64,000 bases of DNA from Malurus cyaneus samueli (taxonomy: Eukaryota; Chordata; Aves; Passeriformes; Maluridae). Positions within the stretch are counted from its first letter, which is position 1, and the number at the start of each line of letters is the position of its first letter. Below the pieces are notes generated by a model. It was not told where the DNA came from. It worked only from the letters and a program-made list of their open reading frames with translations, and made no database searches. The position numbers and the translations under genes are program-made. The stretch covers positions 39,647,330-39,711,329 of the forward strand of contig CM019217.1 of the NCBI GenBank assembly GCA_009741485.1. Direction: 5' to 3'. This document shows, piece by piece, positions 13,946 through 27,871 of the stretch.

Positions 13946-15514
13946 TGAAGACAGAGCCTGAACTTGTACTAATAATAGTGCATATACTAGTAAAGACAAT
14001 TTCAGGGATTTCTGTTACCAAGCAATTTAACACAGTGTGAAACAATTTCTTTTTGTTTTAAAGTGAGAAAACTTGGCTAGAAAAAATAGTTTATTATTTA
14101 ATCTATTGTTTAAGCTAAGAAAAAAGTATTATAATACAAGCTCTGTGAGATGTTTCTCTTGAAAGGCAATGACTCTCAACGAGGTCCTGCACACACCACA
14201 GACATTTCCATGTGCAAGAGCAAACTGGACTCTTGCTTCTGAGTGGTACTTTTTTTCCAGTTCAGAGTTAAGGAGGTACCGGCTGCTGAAACATCTTTGC
14301 TTACTGTAAAAAGAGGGGAATAATGTATTTTACTATGAGAGGCTTTGACAAGGCTTAAGCTGGACAAGTGTTCCTGGAATTGTCTATCATTACCAAAAAG
14401 CAATTGTAACTTGGATGTCAGCTTTCATAGTGAATTGATTTGTTTTTAGAAAATAATTTTTGTGCAAACACTGTATACACAGCAGACCTTGGCTGACCAA
14501 TAATGTCTTAACAAAATGCACTATTCTTCCAGCAAATGGCTCTAGCATTTATTTGGTCATGGATAAAGATGCAGATTGATTATGTTTTAAATTAGTGCTT
14601 AATTATCAGAGGAAGGCATTCTTTTTACTTTCCTGAAGAACACTGGCAATCTGAAAGCAGTGCATCATGATTAAGCTGCTCAGCTCCTACCACCTGAAGT
14701 TTTGTGCTATAACAGGATCAATTTTGTTGTATTTTTACTCATGTCACTGTGGTGAGGAAAAAATTACTTCCTTCCTGTGCATGTTATACCTTGTAGTCCA
14801 GCCCAGAGCTCTTCCAGTCATCTCCCAGTATGCAAAAGGGAGTTTTCTAACAATTAGTCTCTGAGTTACTTTGTTCTTCCCTTTGCATCTTTGTGTTTGT
14901 GGACGGAAGAAGCAGTGCGGGTGTAGCAGTGGTGGAGACCCAAGGAAATTAATAGGATCCAAAAACTGGATAATTGCAGAAGTGCTTTGTCCATAAGGCG
15001 AGAAGGATCAGTTCCAACCTCATCCCTAGAAGTTCAGCAGACCTTCTGCACTGCAGGAAGAGGTGTTGCTTCATTAGTTATTCCTGCTCTGTGAAGAAAG
15101 TGAAGGCTTCAGTACCAAGGCTGAGTGATGCACTTTGCAAAGGCAGCAAATCAACATGATTTTTGCAAAGCAAACTATTACTAAATATCCGAAATTAAAA
15201 GCAATACTTGGCTGTAGGTGCCAGTATACTGGAGAAATCAAAAACCCACATCGGTCTGCTACTATTCAGTAAGCCTTCCTCCACAGCTCATTAATGCTAA
15301 TGCAAACTAAATAACTATAATAACAATATCATTTTATTGTAAACAAAGAAAACTATCTTCCAATTCTGATATTCTGTTAACTGAACAGTTAGAAAAGTAA
15401 ATACATTGCTGTTAAATGTTCTTTATACATGACTGAAAAGTGGTGAAGAAACAAAACATAACTTCTGAATGTAAAGTTCCTGCTTTGGGAATTTAGAGCA
15501 GATGTGCTCTGTAA

Positions 15515-15740
15515 AATAAGCCCTGGTACTTTTATTAAGGCCATGAAGTGGGGCTGTAAAAAGGTGCTGAAGCAGCTTCATGGGTCGTGGTTCATTAACT
15601 CTAATTGTCACGTCTGGATTCCATCTGATGGGTGACCAGCTCCTTCCTTTCCCACATCTGTTTTCTCACTGTCTTCAGGTGACCAGCTTCCAGAGATTCC
15701 TCTTTCAGAACTATTCCCAACAGTGGACTTGGGTAATACT
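15515..15740 (-). other. SMIM31: Probable SMIM31 3' UTR with poly(A) signal at 15536-15531
   Basis: Directly after the TAG stop (15743-15741) the minus strand runs about 205 nt to an AATAAA hexamer (plus-strand tttatt at 15531-15536). Cleavage would be expected some 10-30 nt further on. T/GT-rich sequence follows downstream on the minus strand (around 15470-15420), as expected for a cleavage region. It is the first canonical signal after the stop. A second AATAAA (plus tttatt at 15333-15338) could give a longer 3' UTR. The 3' end is inferred from the signal only. Confidence 0.5.
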
Positions 15741-15826
15741 CTAAACCACTTCAGTCACATTTGAATGTTTCTTTTTCTTGTTGGATTTTCTCCTTTTCTT
15801 GTAATCTTGCTGTGTGTTGCTTTCCT
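15741..15826 (-). CDS. SMIM31: SMIM31 coding exon 2 (basic C-terminal tail, stop)
   Basis: Minus-strand terminal coding exon of 86 nt. The acceptor is well formed: a T/C-rich tract ending 'ttttattctctccag' with AG at 15828-15827, preceded by a plausible branch point in 'attaatgat'. Exon 1 ends one base into a codon (G), and this exon supplies AG to complete GAG (Glu). The reading then continues E-S-N-T-Q-Q-D-Y and enters a basic segment (KKRRKSNKKKKH), then S-N-V-T-E-V-V and TAG. An acidic linker followed by a Lys/Arg-rich cytosolic tail matches the family architecture. The exon is too short to be noticed as an ORF by itself. An alternative AG two bases downstream (15826-15825) would break the frame. 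Confidence 0.85.
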
Positions 15827-18327
15827 CTGGAGAGAATAAAACCATCATTAATGAAAACCATTTTAGATTTGGAGGGATTATGTTGCAGAAAATTCTCCTA
15901 ATTGACAAGACTTATTTTTGAAGGTCACAAATTTTTTACATTCATTAAAAATAGAAAATGCAAAAAGCCTTATCAAGCACCATGAGCCTTCTGATTCCAG
16001 ACTTGCCATGAGGGAGTGAAGAAGCAATGTTTTACATACCGCCCACGTAAGACAACCACATAATTTATAGTATGGGGCCATCTGCGTGTCTCCCAAGTTC
16101 TTGGGTTTTTTATTAGCATTAGCTCTGAGCCAAAAGCAGAACATTAACTCTGAGGGAGAGGAGAAGATGTTAAATAAGTAAAGAATGTTCCTCCCTTTTT
16201 TTCAGACTATTTGTGACTGAAAGTTGCATTGTGATTGTTTGGAAGAGGAAGGAAAATCAATTAATTGAATCAATGGTATTAATTAAAGTAATGCTTTCAG
16301 ACCAATGTCAAATAGCATTTATCTTTTTAGCAGTGAATATATTTCATATGCACATAGAACTACTAGTTTTCTGCACAAAAAAATAGAAAAAGAAATTTCA
16401 GAACTTGGAATTTTTTTGGCAAGTCTAATTCCAAAGCATAACCACAACCTCATGTCATGGTAACAGAAGGAATAATCTTTCATTAGTGTGATGGATTATA
16501 ATTTGATTGGTTTTCAGTGTGGTATAAGTACTGTTCTTTAAAATAAGTAAGTAAATAATCACATTGTTTTAAACAATAATTTCATTAGCGTGACTGATAA
16601 TTGGGAATTTCCTGAAATTAAGAAAAATAAGATCTGTAAATCTGAACAAATTTTCTGAGTTTGTAAAATCAAAGTCTAACATGCCATTAGCTTGTATTTT
16701 CTTGGCTGTTAATATTGTCATAAGTATTCAAACCATCTTTAGTTTTATATCCCCGATTAACTGTGCCAAAATAATAAAAAAAAATCAATAAACTCTAAGC
16801 ATGTGAAACAGATGCAACACTTCATTTAGCACTAGTTTTAAATGTATTGAATTGTTTATATATGTAGCTTAAGTTTTGAAAAAAAATCTTATAAATCCAT
16901 TTTACAATTAGCAGCACACCAGTAACTTTCTAGAACTTGCCAATATTAAATATCTGTAAGTGTATTTATTTTTTCAGGGTTTTTTCAAGTGTATTCAGCT
17001 TTTGTTAATGATTTTTCCCTCGGAATGCCACCATCATAGGATATGTCTATCAGAAATGTCTGATACTGATTACTCAAAATCCTGTCAGCATTTTGTTTTT
17101 TTTAGAAGTATCTCTTGCGTTTTAAAATAGGAAGAAATGTCAGAGATAAACTGAGTATTTGACTTCCCACTTGTGTTAACATGCTAAAAAGATCATCTTA
17201 ATTATTGATAAATGCACTTGCATATCACTGTCTATGTAATCTGTCAGTGTTACCACAGTATTATTTGCTTTTTTGGGGTTCATTATCTGAGCAGTGTTTT
17301 AATGCTTTTAGTTAAGATCCAAAAAAAATACAATATGCATAACAAAATAAAAACAGACTGTCTTACCTCTGTTTCAGTGTGTCTTGTGACTTTTATTAAA
17401 AGAACCTTCCCATTTTCTAAAACAGTGTGGTTCGACTCTATAGTGTAAAGTCACAACTTCATTCTGGGCTCTATATACTTATTTAATTATTTTACAGCCT
17501 TCACTTTTTCATTATTTATTCCAAATTGGGATCAAACTAATCCTGGATTAGCCATGGCATACTAAGCTCATTAATTTTTAAGTCTGAAGTTTTCTCCATA
17601 TTGTCCATATACCAGAGAGCATTAAACAGAGATGAAGGCTGGTGGATGATTCAACAGCATCTCTGGTCTTTATTCTCACCATACTTATGTATTTTTATTG
17701 CCTGAAAATTGATTTTTTTTTTCCACCTGCATTTTATTTATAGGTAAGGAGCTCACTGACTTTATTTTCACACTGCAATATTTAAACTTCAGCCTTCAGT
17801 TGAGGGCCTTTTGAATTTTCTTTAATAACAGAAGGAAATGAGAGGTGCTTAAATGCGCACATAAACCATTTTTATGCAGACCTCTCACTTCTTCATTCTT
17901 CAGTGTTAATTTACTTCTTTGGTTTCCACTTTTCCTTTGGGAAGCTCTACTACTGTGCTTCACTTTACAGTTTCATATGCATCCCAGTCCATGTTTTCAG
18001 ATGTTTGACCTTTATTAGCTGTGTAAAACAGAATATAGTTTCTGCTTTGATAGCATTCAAATCCTGAAATTCATCATTAGGGAGTTACTCTATTTCCAGA
18101 TCTTTCTTTTGGACCATCTCTAGTGGTTTTAAAATTGTAGTCTTTGCATAAGCTTAATACATTTGATGTCTGATCTATACGATCTGCCATCAAAGAAAAT
18201 TAGGCCAACATTTGTATTTGACCTGTTGCATAAATTTGCAGCGAGGAAAAATATTGTATTCCCTGAGAAGATTGCTGGTGCCTTTAGATACTGTGAAGAC
18301 TAATTTGAATTACTCTATTTTCTTTTC

Positions 18328-18344
18328 TTTTTTTTTTTTTTTTT
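18328..18344. repeat. T homopolymer
   Basis: Run of about 17 T in a C/T-rich context within the SMIM31 intron. No retroposon body or flanking duplication was seen. Confidence 0.8.
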
Positions 18345-20460
18345 GTCATTTTCTGATCTCCATCCACTCCTCCATACTTTCTCCATAACTGACTGGTCCT
18401 GAAGTCCTTAGGCATCTGTGTTCTTACCTTTAAAATATGCCCTTTTGTTTTTGCAGCCTTCCAAAGTGCAAAAGTATTTGTCTGACCTGTTCTTTATTTA
18501 TCTTCTCCTATATTTGAACTGTTTCTAGATGGAGTTCTTTGCTCTGGCCTTGGTAACAAACCTTTTTGGAATTGTTCTCTCTGGGCTCATGGGTCTGATT
18601 TGTCTCATTTAGGCCATGGCCTGAATCAAACACGGCAAAACAAGTTCCAGATGAGCCATCCTACCTGTTTGTGTAGAAGGAGGGTGCTCAGGATTAGCTA
18701 ATCACTACTAATTTCTAGTGCCTTTGATATTAATTGTTGCACAGTGTTTCCATGTTTTATAAGTATTTTTTATAAATATTTTTATATGGAAGTGTCAGTG
18801 AAAAACAGCTACGCTTTTATCTAAAGTTCGCCTGATTTTGCCCTTTTACTTCTAATTCAACCTGAGAGTATTTTCTCTTTCTCCTTTGCCTCCTGATCCA
18901 TTAGGTCATCTTCCATTGAAATCACAACACAACAATCTCTTAAAGTTGTTGGTTTGGGACTTTTTTAGAACTCTGTTAGCTTTGCTTAGGTTGAAAAGTG
19001 TTCTTGTGGTTTCTGGAAGTCAGAAGCATCCTTTTACATGGAACAGAAAGTACAGAAATCTTCATCTTAGAGTTCAGTAGAAATACAGTCCCTCTATTTC
19101 AGTGAAAGTTTCATGCAATTCAGTCATAATGAGGTGAGGAAATATATTGCTTTATAAGACCTAGTATTTTAAAAAAAATGTTTTATAAGTAATTTTTTTA
19201 CCTAAACTTAGGTATCGGTCTTAATAGAGACATTATCTAGAGAGAGGGAGATTTTATTTTTAAGAAATTTAACAAAGCTTATCTTTGTTATAAAGCAGTT
19301 TGAGGACAGTTTCATCACTTTTTTTTTTTACAGAAATCTGCCCACACTCTTTCTCCCCATTCCATCAGCCACAAACAAAATGTACATGGAATTCAAGGCT
19401 GTATAGCGAAGTATACAGGAAACCAAAGAAAACAAATTTCATTTTGATGTACATTTCCAAGATTCCAGCCAGGTCAGGCAGAAGCCTGCCCAGGGTCACT
19501 GATCCATGTTTCTACAGTTGTCTCCACTCCACAGGTGCAGTTCAAGCCTGGCCTGGGGGAGCTGCGTGGGGTCTGTGGAGACAGAGGCAGAGCAGAGCTC
19601 AGGGGAGCAGAAAGGAGCATGGGAGCCAAATGGAACCATGAACTGATTTCAAATTTCGCTCACCTTGCAAATGTTCCTAGCTACAAGATGAGTCTGAGTG
19701 CATGCTCACACATGTAGCTTTGCCATATTTTACAAATGTTCTAGGGCACAAAGCCAGGAGAGATCCCTGAGATTGGTGAGCCCTTTCTTTCTGTATTGTT
19801 TTACATATGAATTCTCCCATACACAGAGAACCACTTGTGAAACATAGTCCCCAAAAAAGTCTTTTCTGGACACCTCTTTCACAGATGAGGGGAAATTAGA
19901 ATTAGTGGACAGAGAACAGGAGCTGGTGGAGTATTTTATTTATTGCCTTCTTTGAACTCAAACTTTTATTTTTTTTAATCTGGGAAGGACTACTTAACCT
20001 CTCTGGCACTTACTTTGTTATATATGTATATATCAGCAACATTTACCTCCCAGGGAAAGAAAAACTGTTGTATATTTCTGAGTTTACTAAGAATGTCCTC
20101 CAACCCACAAGTGTTACCCAGCATTTCAAAAGCAATCCTATGACAGCAATAAGGACCGAATTTAGTCCTAAAATAATATATGCCAGTTCCTTAGGGATGC
20201 CTGGGAAAGTCTTAATGTTCATTCTTACTCCCACATTATTAGTTTGAAAACACAGGGCTGTTTTTTTCTTTCTTTTTTATCCTCCCCTGTAGGGCTTTTC
20301 AAAGGTGACTTATTTTCCCTATGTTTGGACTCAGAAGGGAGTTATTGAACTTTAAAGACTGTATGCTGGGAGGCAAAGGAGTGACAGGAAAGCACCCTGG
20401 TTATATTTTAGTATTGTGGGAAGACTTGCTGTAGGCCTATTAGGTTTCACCAAAAGTTTT

Positions 20461-20508
20461 CTAAAAAAAAATAATAATTAAAAAAAAATAATAATAAAAA
20501 CAAAAAAT
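20461..20508. repeat. A-rich/AAT low-complexity tract
   Basis: A runs interspersed with aataataat units. Simple sequence within the SMIM31 intron. The minus-strand ORF at 20478-20825 ends in its translation (poly-Ile/Phe), which marks that ORF as spurious. Confidence 0.75.
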
Positions 20509-23500
20509 GGCAAGACAGAAAAACTATCTTGCTCCTTCAGACCCAGACCCCTTGAATTTGGTATTTGCTGTTGATAATAGTGTGTCTTTGAATGCCTCAG
20601 TTTCACTTTGATCAGCACATGGCATCTTATGATTGGCTCATTGTGCCTTTTATGAGTTGAAATCATTAATTCAATCTGCTCTTGATGGAGCGGTGGCAGA
20701 TGATTTTTATGGATGGAAGCATCCCCCTGGTCCTTACACTTAGCAAATGGAAGGCAAGGAGGAAAAGCACTTTTATGGGGTTTTCTTCTTGCCAGCCAAA
20801 TTACAGAATTTTCACTTTCATCCACCTCTTCCTCTTCTGGCCTTTAGATCATTAAGTACTTTCACACTCCCAGCAATTAAATTTTTTCTAAACTACATTC
20901 AGGCAAAGGAGTCATTATAATTAATTCAGATTAAATACATTATTTTATGTTATTATTCAGCAATTACCTGCAAATTTTCACCTCTGAGACCATGTCTGTA
21001 TTGCTATACAGATGGCTGTGTTTTAGCATTTCCTGTATTTCAGAACAGCCAAAGTGCTGTTACTAAATCTCTACACCATGGGTGGCCCCATGCAGAACTT
21101 TTTTCAAACAGAATAAAAAGCCCTACATTTTCATTACACACTGGTAGTCTGGTTTGAGCAGTACATCTGCACATTCTGCTCTAAGTTATGTTCTTTTCCC
21201 CAAACCTCCATATCTCTTGAAAGAAATATGCATATTATGTGCAAATATATACAGTACAGAGAAGAATATGAAATATAAAAATCCTTGCACAATAGGTTTA
21301 ATTCTCTACCATTTTTAAACACTACATTTTAAATTGTGTAATTTGGAACAGAATTATAATGTAGTCTCTCATTTTCAGTGCCTTCAAACAGTTGAGTATT
21401 TGGGTTACTTAAATTTTGAGAATGTCCTCTTCTTGCATTTTCTATTGGATGTAATACTGGTCTTAAGTACACATTTAATATTTTGGCTTTAGGGCTAAAA
21501 GTTGTTCTTTTGAGCATGAATCACATACAGCTTTATTACTGATTTGTGAAAGGGACATTCAGATCAGCACAAGCTGTCTTTCAACTTGAGAAATTGCAAA
21601 ATGCATCCCAGGCATTTTTAAACTGCTTCAGAGGGAAATTCATAAGGAACCTTATTTATAATTATAAATTATAAAGCAAAAGATGAGGAGAAGCTGGAAT
21701 GTGCCTCCCTCGAGTTATATATCTAAGGATGTCATAACCACTTATTTGGTGCTCTGATAATATTCTTTGGTGGGCCATGCTGTGATTGTGGGCAGTCATA
21801 AACCTGGTTCTGAATGGGTTCTGATTCTGAAGCCCCAGTGAATCTTTCCCACTGTGAAACTAATTTCTAAGTACTGCAAGCAGTAAAAGGGACACATGGC
21901 ACATATTGAGGGGTTTCAAATGTTGGAGTGACTTCATTCAATTAAAAATCCATGATTAAAACATCTGCTGTAAAACCCAATTAATACTTCTGAAGTCCAT
22001 AATGTAGTATAAAAAGCAGCAGAGTTTAAAGCAGTTATTGAAAAATACCTTTCCTTTTTGGCTATGTAATCAAACAAATGGTAAGGAGCTCACATTTATG
22101 GTTGATTTTAAAACAAGGAATATAAATTCCAAATTCTCTTTCACCAAACTAACCAAAATTTTACTCCAATCTCACTTAAGTAGGTAGGATACTCCTGAAT
22201 AATTTATAATAGAAGTAAATTTCTGGCCTCTTATTAGAGAGATACTCAAAGTATTTTAAAGAGTTTTCACACAGGGCAAGATCAAACACAAATGACAGAA
22301 GGAACATAGGTTTTAAAGAGAAGTGCTGATTGTAGCAAAGCCTAAAAAATACTAATTGCATTATTCTAAGCAGTGACACAATCTTTAATAAGATGTGAAG
22401 GCAGCTGAGAACAATTAGGCAGCAGAAAAAAAATCATTAAGTAACTGTAATCTCACAGTCTTTAATATTACTAATTATGCCAACCCATGGGGTGAACAAA
22501 AAGCCCCAAACTAAAGAGCCTAAACCTGACTATTTTTCTGGTTTAGAGCTTGAAAATATTGACCTCTAGAGCAGACTGCATCAAACGTGTGAGTCGTGCT
22601 ATTGCCCCTTCTTATGGAATGAAACAGACAATAAAATATCAAATGAATGCAGGTCACCAAGGATTGTCACCCAGATGGTGAAAAGTGTCCTTTGTGATGA
22701 AGGGAAGGTTAAACATTAATTCTCCTGCAGATCTAACACTGTTGTTATGTGCTTTAATTTTCCCAAATAAGAACAGGTGAGTAGCCAAGGCTCTTTATTC
22801 CTGAAATTGTACTTTGTAGGTAGCATACAGGTGAAGAGGGATTCCACTGGGATGAAAATACGTAGAAAACTTTATCATGTCATGCAAAGTTTTTTGTTCA
22901 AAATTATTCAGAAATTCCTAGTAATCTGTTATAAAAAATGCATTACCTGTTGCATATTTCCTTTTTTATGGTATTTTGTTCTCCAGTGCAAACAGATTTA
23001 TTGACTAGTACGAAACAATGTTACTCTCTTTTTCGAAGTGCTCAGGACTTGGCCCACACCCATTTCATTCTGTGAAATAGTGGCTGATGTACAATGTTTA
23101 TTGTTCCCTTTGGCTGGATTTTGGAAGTTTTAGCTGATGTCATTTTTCTAGACATAATCTGCACTTTGTAAATGTGTGATCATTAAGTTTGCTTGAGCCC
23201 TTATTTTTATAAGAAAGAGAAACAGAAGGGCTTTGTCTGCAGATTTGTGTGCTTGCAGTATTCCATATGACTCCATGGCCTCACAAGGTTTACCAGCAGC
23301 TTGTAATCAAAAGAAATTATCTTTCGAGAAATCATGGAGATATCAAACTCTCCTAATATATAACATATTAAATACATTAGAAGTATCTTAAACATCAGAG
23401 GATGTGAGTTCTTGCATGCAGTTACTATTTGTACTTATCACTGCCTGGTATGTCAGTATTGAAATCAGTACAAGTGAACTCTTCAAAGTGATCAGATCAG

Positions 23501-23629
23501 ACACCTCAGTTTTAAGGGTCACTGTTCTTAAATATCGAGGATTTATAATAATTTTAATGTAAGTAAGCCTTTTAAATAGTGGTTTAGAAGAGACAGTCTG
23601 TCCTTTATTCCCATATATGTTATGATATG

Positions 23630-23655
23630 TTTTTTTTTTTTTTTTTTTTTTTTTT
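23630..23655. repeat. T homopolymer, 26 nt
   Basis: Twenty-six consecutive T residues, the longest homopolymer in the window. On the minus strand this is an A26 run and could be the poly(A) tail of a retroposed sequence lying to its right in plus coordinates. No recognisable source sequence is visible there. Confidence 0.85.
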
Positions 23656-26600
23656 CTGGAAATAAGAATATAGATAAGAAGGAATAAATTTTCTGGTGCA
23701 AGGAAGGAGTATTTCTTGCTAGTATCTTCCTTGCTGTTTTGCCATTTAGATTATGCTGTGTAAGTGGAGCAAAGCAGTAAATTTCTTCCACTGAAATTCA
23801 ATTAGTGCATAGGAAATCAAATCTCCCTGAGGCAAAAATCTGCTAAGTAAATAGGAGAACTCCCTTTTGTGCACCTGTGTTTGGAATAGCTTGTCACGCT
23901 ATGCAGATATGAATGGCAAAAAAGGCATTTTAATCTTCAGAATTGAGATTTCAATTCTAGCAGACACTGCTGAAAGCAAGGCTTCCAGGGATTCGTGTGT
24001 TGTTTCTGGTCTTTGCAAGATAATTCTTCTCCAAGTAGCAGAGCTAGTGGCTCACGGTGACTAGACAACTCCCTCCAGTGGGAGATTTATTGCATAGACT
24101 CTGCTTGGAACTGTTCTTCTAATGACTGTCTGCTCTTGGCAGCAAATGCATCACAAGTTCTTAAAATCGTGCTGTCTTTTAGCTTTTGACAATAAATCAG
24201 CCATCTTTTATACTTCTTAGAACAAACTCCATAAAGCACATTGCACTTTGCTTCAAGGAGCTGTTGTTTGACTCCTGACAGGAATAGTGGTCAGAGAATT
24301 GAAAGTCAAGGCTTACCTGCTACACATAAGAAAGAATCACAGGAAATCAGAAGACTACTTCCTCACAGCTATTCCTTATATAAAAGAGCTACAGTGGGAC
24401 TGGGGCATGAAAATTTTGTTCCCTGTAAGTTGTGACAGTGGGGTTTAGCCTTCTAACAGGGCAGCAGGAAACACATGCTGCAGCCTCCTTCAGAGCATCA
24501 CACCACTACAGATTTCCAAACAGCTTCCATCCTTGTCAGCTTTTACTCTAATCCATGTCTCTAGTTTGTGCCAGATGCTGGCCTGTAGGCATCTAACTGT
24601 AAAGAACAACATGTAATGCCAGCAGAAAAGGCTTTGTGACACAGGCAATGAGTATATCCTTGATTTTACATTTAGTTTTCTGTACTACTTCCAATAGCTA
24701 CTATTATGCATAGTATAAAGATACATGCCTTATTGAAAATTTAGATTTCTGCATTCAGTTTCCTTATGACAAATTTAGTGAAGCCCTTCTGCATTTTTTT
24801 CGTAGTGTCCTTCTACTTGTTCAGCATCCTTCCTCAAGTATCTCAGTTGTCATGTTATCAGGAGTTTCTCTTACCTCTACGTCAATTAATGAATAAATGC
24901 AGTCACATTTATTTTTTTTTCCCTTTACAAGGGAACATTATTCCAAACATTCTGCTTATCTTCTTTAGGTAGATATAGACTTTTGAAGGAAGACCTTATT
25001 TACATTTGCATTAATTATTGCATTTTCTCAAAGGTAGAATAATCTTAGAGAACATACCCTAATTTTTCTGAGGGAGGAAAACTCTTATCTTTTAATAGAA
25101 GGTGAGCATACTTCTCCTCACTTCCTAATTACTCTATTTCATATGTCTACTTTGCCACCCTTGGCCATGCACACTCCTCTCTCCTAGTGCCTTTCCTCCA
25201 CTCAAGTGGCAAACCTGAACAGCAAATTTGGCTTTTGAGCTGGAACAGGATTGAGCTGATTCACACTGTATTCACTTCTGTACAGTATCATTATAAAATA
25301 CGGTAATATGAGGTGAGATTAGTTTTTCAGAACAATTTTGCTCCAAACTTGCCTTAGAAGCTTGAGAAAAGCAGGATAATATTTCAATTTCTCATTGCCT
25401 TAATTTAAATAAATATCTGAAAAATACACACAGTGTTCTGTGTTGTAGGAAAAGCAAATGTGCAAACTTCCTGGCCACAAGAGAAAATAAAACAAGCACA
25501 TTCATCTTCCCACCAAAGTACAACTATCTCCTCTTAAATAATTGAACTGAAATAATGGGAATATAAATGAGAATCCTCCCATAGCCCTCCTTTTCTGTTC
25601 AGATAACGTGCAAGATGCAAAGGGTGTTCCTCTCTGCTCTGAGTAGAATGTACTGGCCCAGTGCTGTAGGAGTGTGCTGAAAGAGAGATGAAGGCCATTT
25701 CCTCACTGAAACATGTTTCACTTGGATTTCTAACAAGTCATCCATCAGTGTTAGTGCAAAGAGGATGTATGGTTTTCATTCTCCTCTTGCCACTTATCTT
25801 AGGCAGCAGGCTTTGTATGGATTCCCTGCTTGCCAGCCTTCCTCTAAATGAAGATTTTAAAAAACATTGTAGGAGAAAGACATAAACATGGTTACAAAGC
25901 TGTGTTACTGCAGAAGGATGTTGCCTGAATTCGGGGTTGTTTAACTGGAATAGTGAGCATCATTTTTTCTTATACCAGTTCTGTCCAAAATCATTGTGTA
26001 CAAAGTCCTTTGAATATAGTCTGAATTGGGAATGTGAGAACTGGGCCTGCTGGGGGCACAGCAAAGTTTTTGAGATATCTGGCACCTATGAGCTCTTAAA
26101 TCAAGATTCTGCTCTCATACAGTGCTCAGCAGAAAATTTAGCTTTCTCTTTGCAAACTGAAAGTGTGGTTGTGGTGGTATAAACAGGAACAAGTGAGAAG
26201 TTCTCATGCAGTTTTGACACTAAGGAGATGCTGTCAGATGTACTCACTCCTCAACTCTGTTATTGTAAGTTATTGTGGAAGCTGAGGGCAAGAGAGGAGA
26301 CCTAACCTCGTCCTTGCACGATGGCAGTCATAAGTTTAAAATCGGTATAATTCTATAAACTTTCCTTTTTATCCCAAAAGGCATATCTCAGTTACAGACC
26401 AGTGAAACAGGGTCTCCTTTTCAAGTTCCTGCCCATGTAAAATTTGTTGGTTGCCACAAGGACTGCAAGCCTTACAGCAAATGCTTCCCCCATCTCCTCG
26501 GAGCGTGAGGAGCTGCTGTTCCTGCCATGTCAGCACCACAGACTGCTCCCAGGAAAAACTGCTTGTGTCCACGCTGTCTGAATGAGGTCAGCTCTCATGG

Positions 26601-27727
26601 CAACCACACTTCATCCACAGAAATGTGCATTGTTTCAGACACTTTCCCTTCTGTGTAGAAATGATGTGAAGTCCAAGGGAGCAGAAGAGCAAGAAAAAAA
26701 TCTAATTGACATGCAAGCAGCAAGCACTGTGACACTTCCTCACCTCTCATGCTATTTTATCACAAATCATTAGGCAGTCCAAAGTTTTACTATATGAGAC
26801 TATATGTCAAGAGCACTCCATTAGGGTTGCTCATAAAATACCCATCAATTTTTTTTTTTTAAGGCAGAAATCAAATTAACACAGGATTAGTTTCTGTCAG
26901 ATATGGCAGAAACCAACAGCTAAATTGCTGTGCACCTCAGGAAAATCTCTTTTTCTCCCTAGCACATTTCCTTACCCCCTTCTCCAGTTTGAGGAAACTT
27001 TGCAGGGGTGGGGTGATCCCATGGGAGGCTGGGAAGAAGAGTGGAACACCTTTGCCAATAGGCATGGCCAGAGCTCCCTGCTCCCTGTCCACTCCAGCAG
27101 CCCCAATGATGCTGCTGCCAGCGAGGGATTAGATGGCATGAAGGTAGCTGTGACAGCAGTAACACTGGTATTCTCTGCTGGCGGTGGAAGGTTATGTTAA
27201 ATCTCTTTTGTAGAACTAGCAGGGGATCTGGTTGCGTTTTTTTTCCCAGATTTCAAAACCTTTTGAATGGGGGAAAGGCACACCCCACCCTCCCTCGTGC
27301 TTAAAATGGCATTTTCACTCTCTTATAAGGGGGCGAATACTTGGCTTCAGCCTGAGGAAGACAAACATTTACCTTGATTACAAGATCATCCTCAGTTTTG
27401 CCAGCCTAAGCACCTCATAACTCCTCAAACCATGTACTGCTGCCAGGCGAAAATCCTCCCCTACGGAGAACAGAAGCTCCTCACAGCGCTGATCTCGGCT
27501 GTGTGGCACAGCTCTATCCGAGGGGCAGATCAAACTCTAAAACGCCTCATTGTCACACCTTATGCAATTTCTATGCTTGACTTTTATTGACGCCTTAACC
27601 AGTTACTCTCTGCCCTTCATATGGATGCCTAAAGTTGGTGTCAGGTACTGCATGTCTGCCAGCAAGATAAATCACAAAACCTGTAATTAGAGTATTAGTT
27701 AGAAAAACTTGTAAAGTGTTACATTTA

Positions 27728-27871
<144 letters not shown>

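Larger units (their letters stand above)
466..15514. other. Intergenic DNA downstream of SMIM31; no gene seen
   Basis: About 15 kb of AT-rich sequence. I found no ORF with recognisable protein similarity and no convincing exon. Visible items are small: GT/T-rich tracts (1176-1250, 1355-1402), CAAA-type runs (4646-4681, 13919-13945), a pyrimidine-rich block (about 7165-7335) and a GGAAGA-type purine tract (8580-8627). In human, APELA is the next gene downstream of SMIM31. I searched by eye for its conserved C-terminal coding motif on both strands and did not find it. ORFs such as 5353-5718 (+) and 6253-6600 (-) have no supporting features. Confidence 0.6.

Noticed and set aside
23630..23655. 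T26 run considered as the tail of a processed pseudogene
   Set aside because: No recognisable retroposed coding sequence or flanking duplication was found next to it.
26925..27200. 91-codon plus-strand ORF in the GC-richer part of the SMIM31 intron
   Set aside because: A minus-strand ORF overlaps it, there is no family signature and I see no convincing splice sites. Retained only as part of the GC-elevated block observation.
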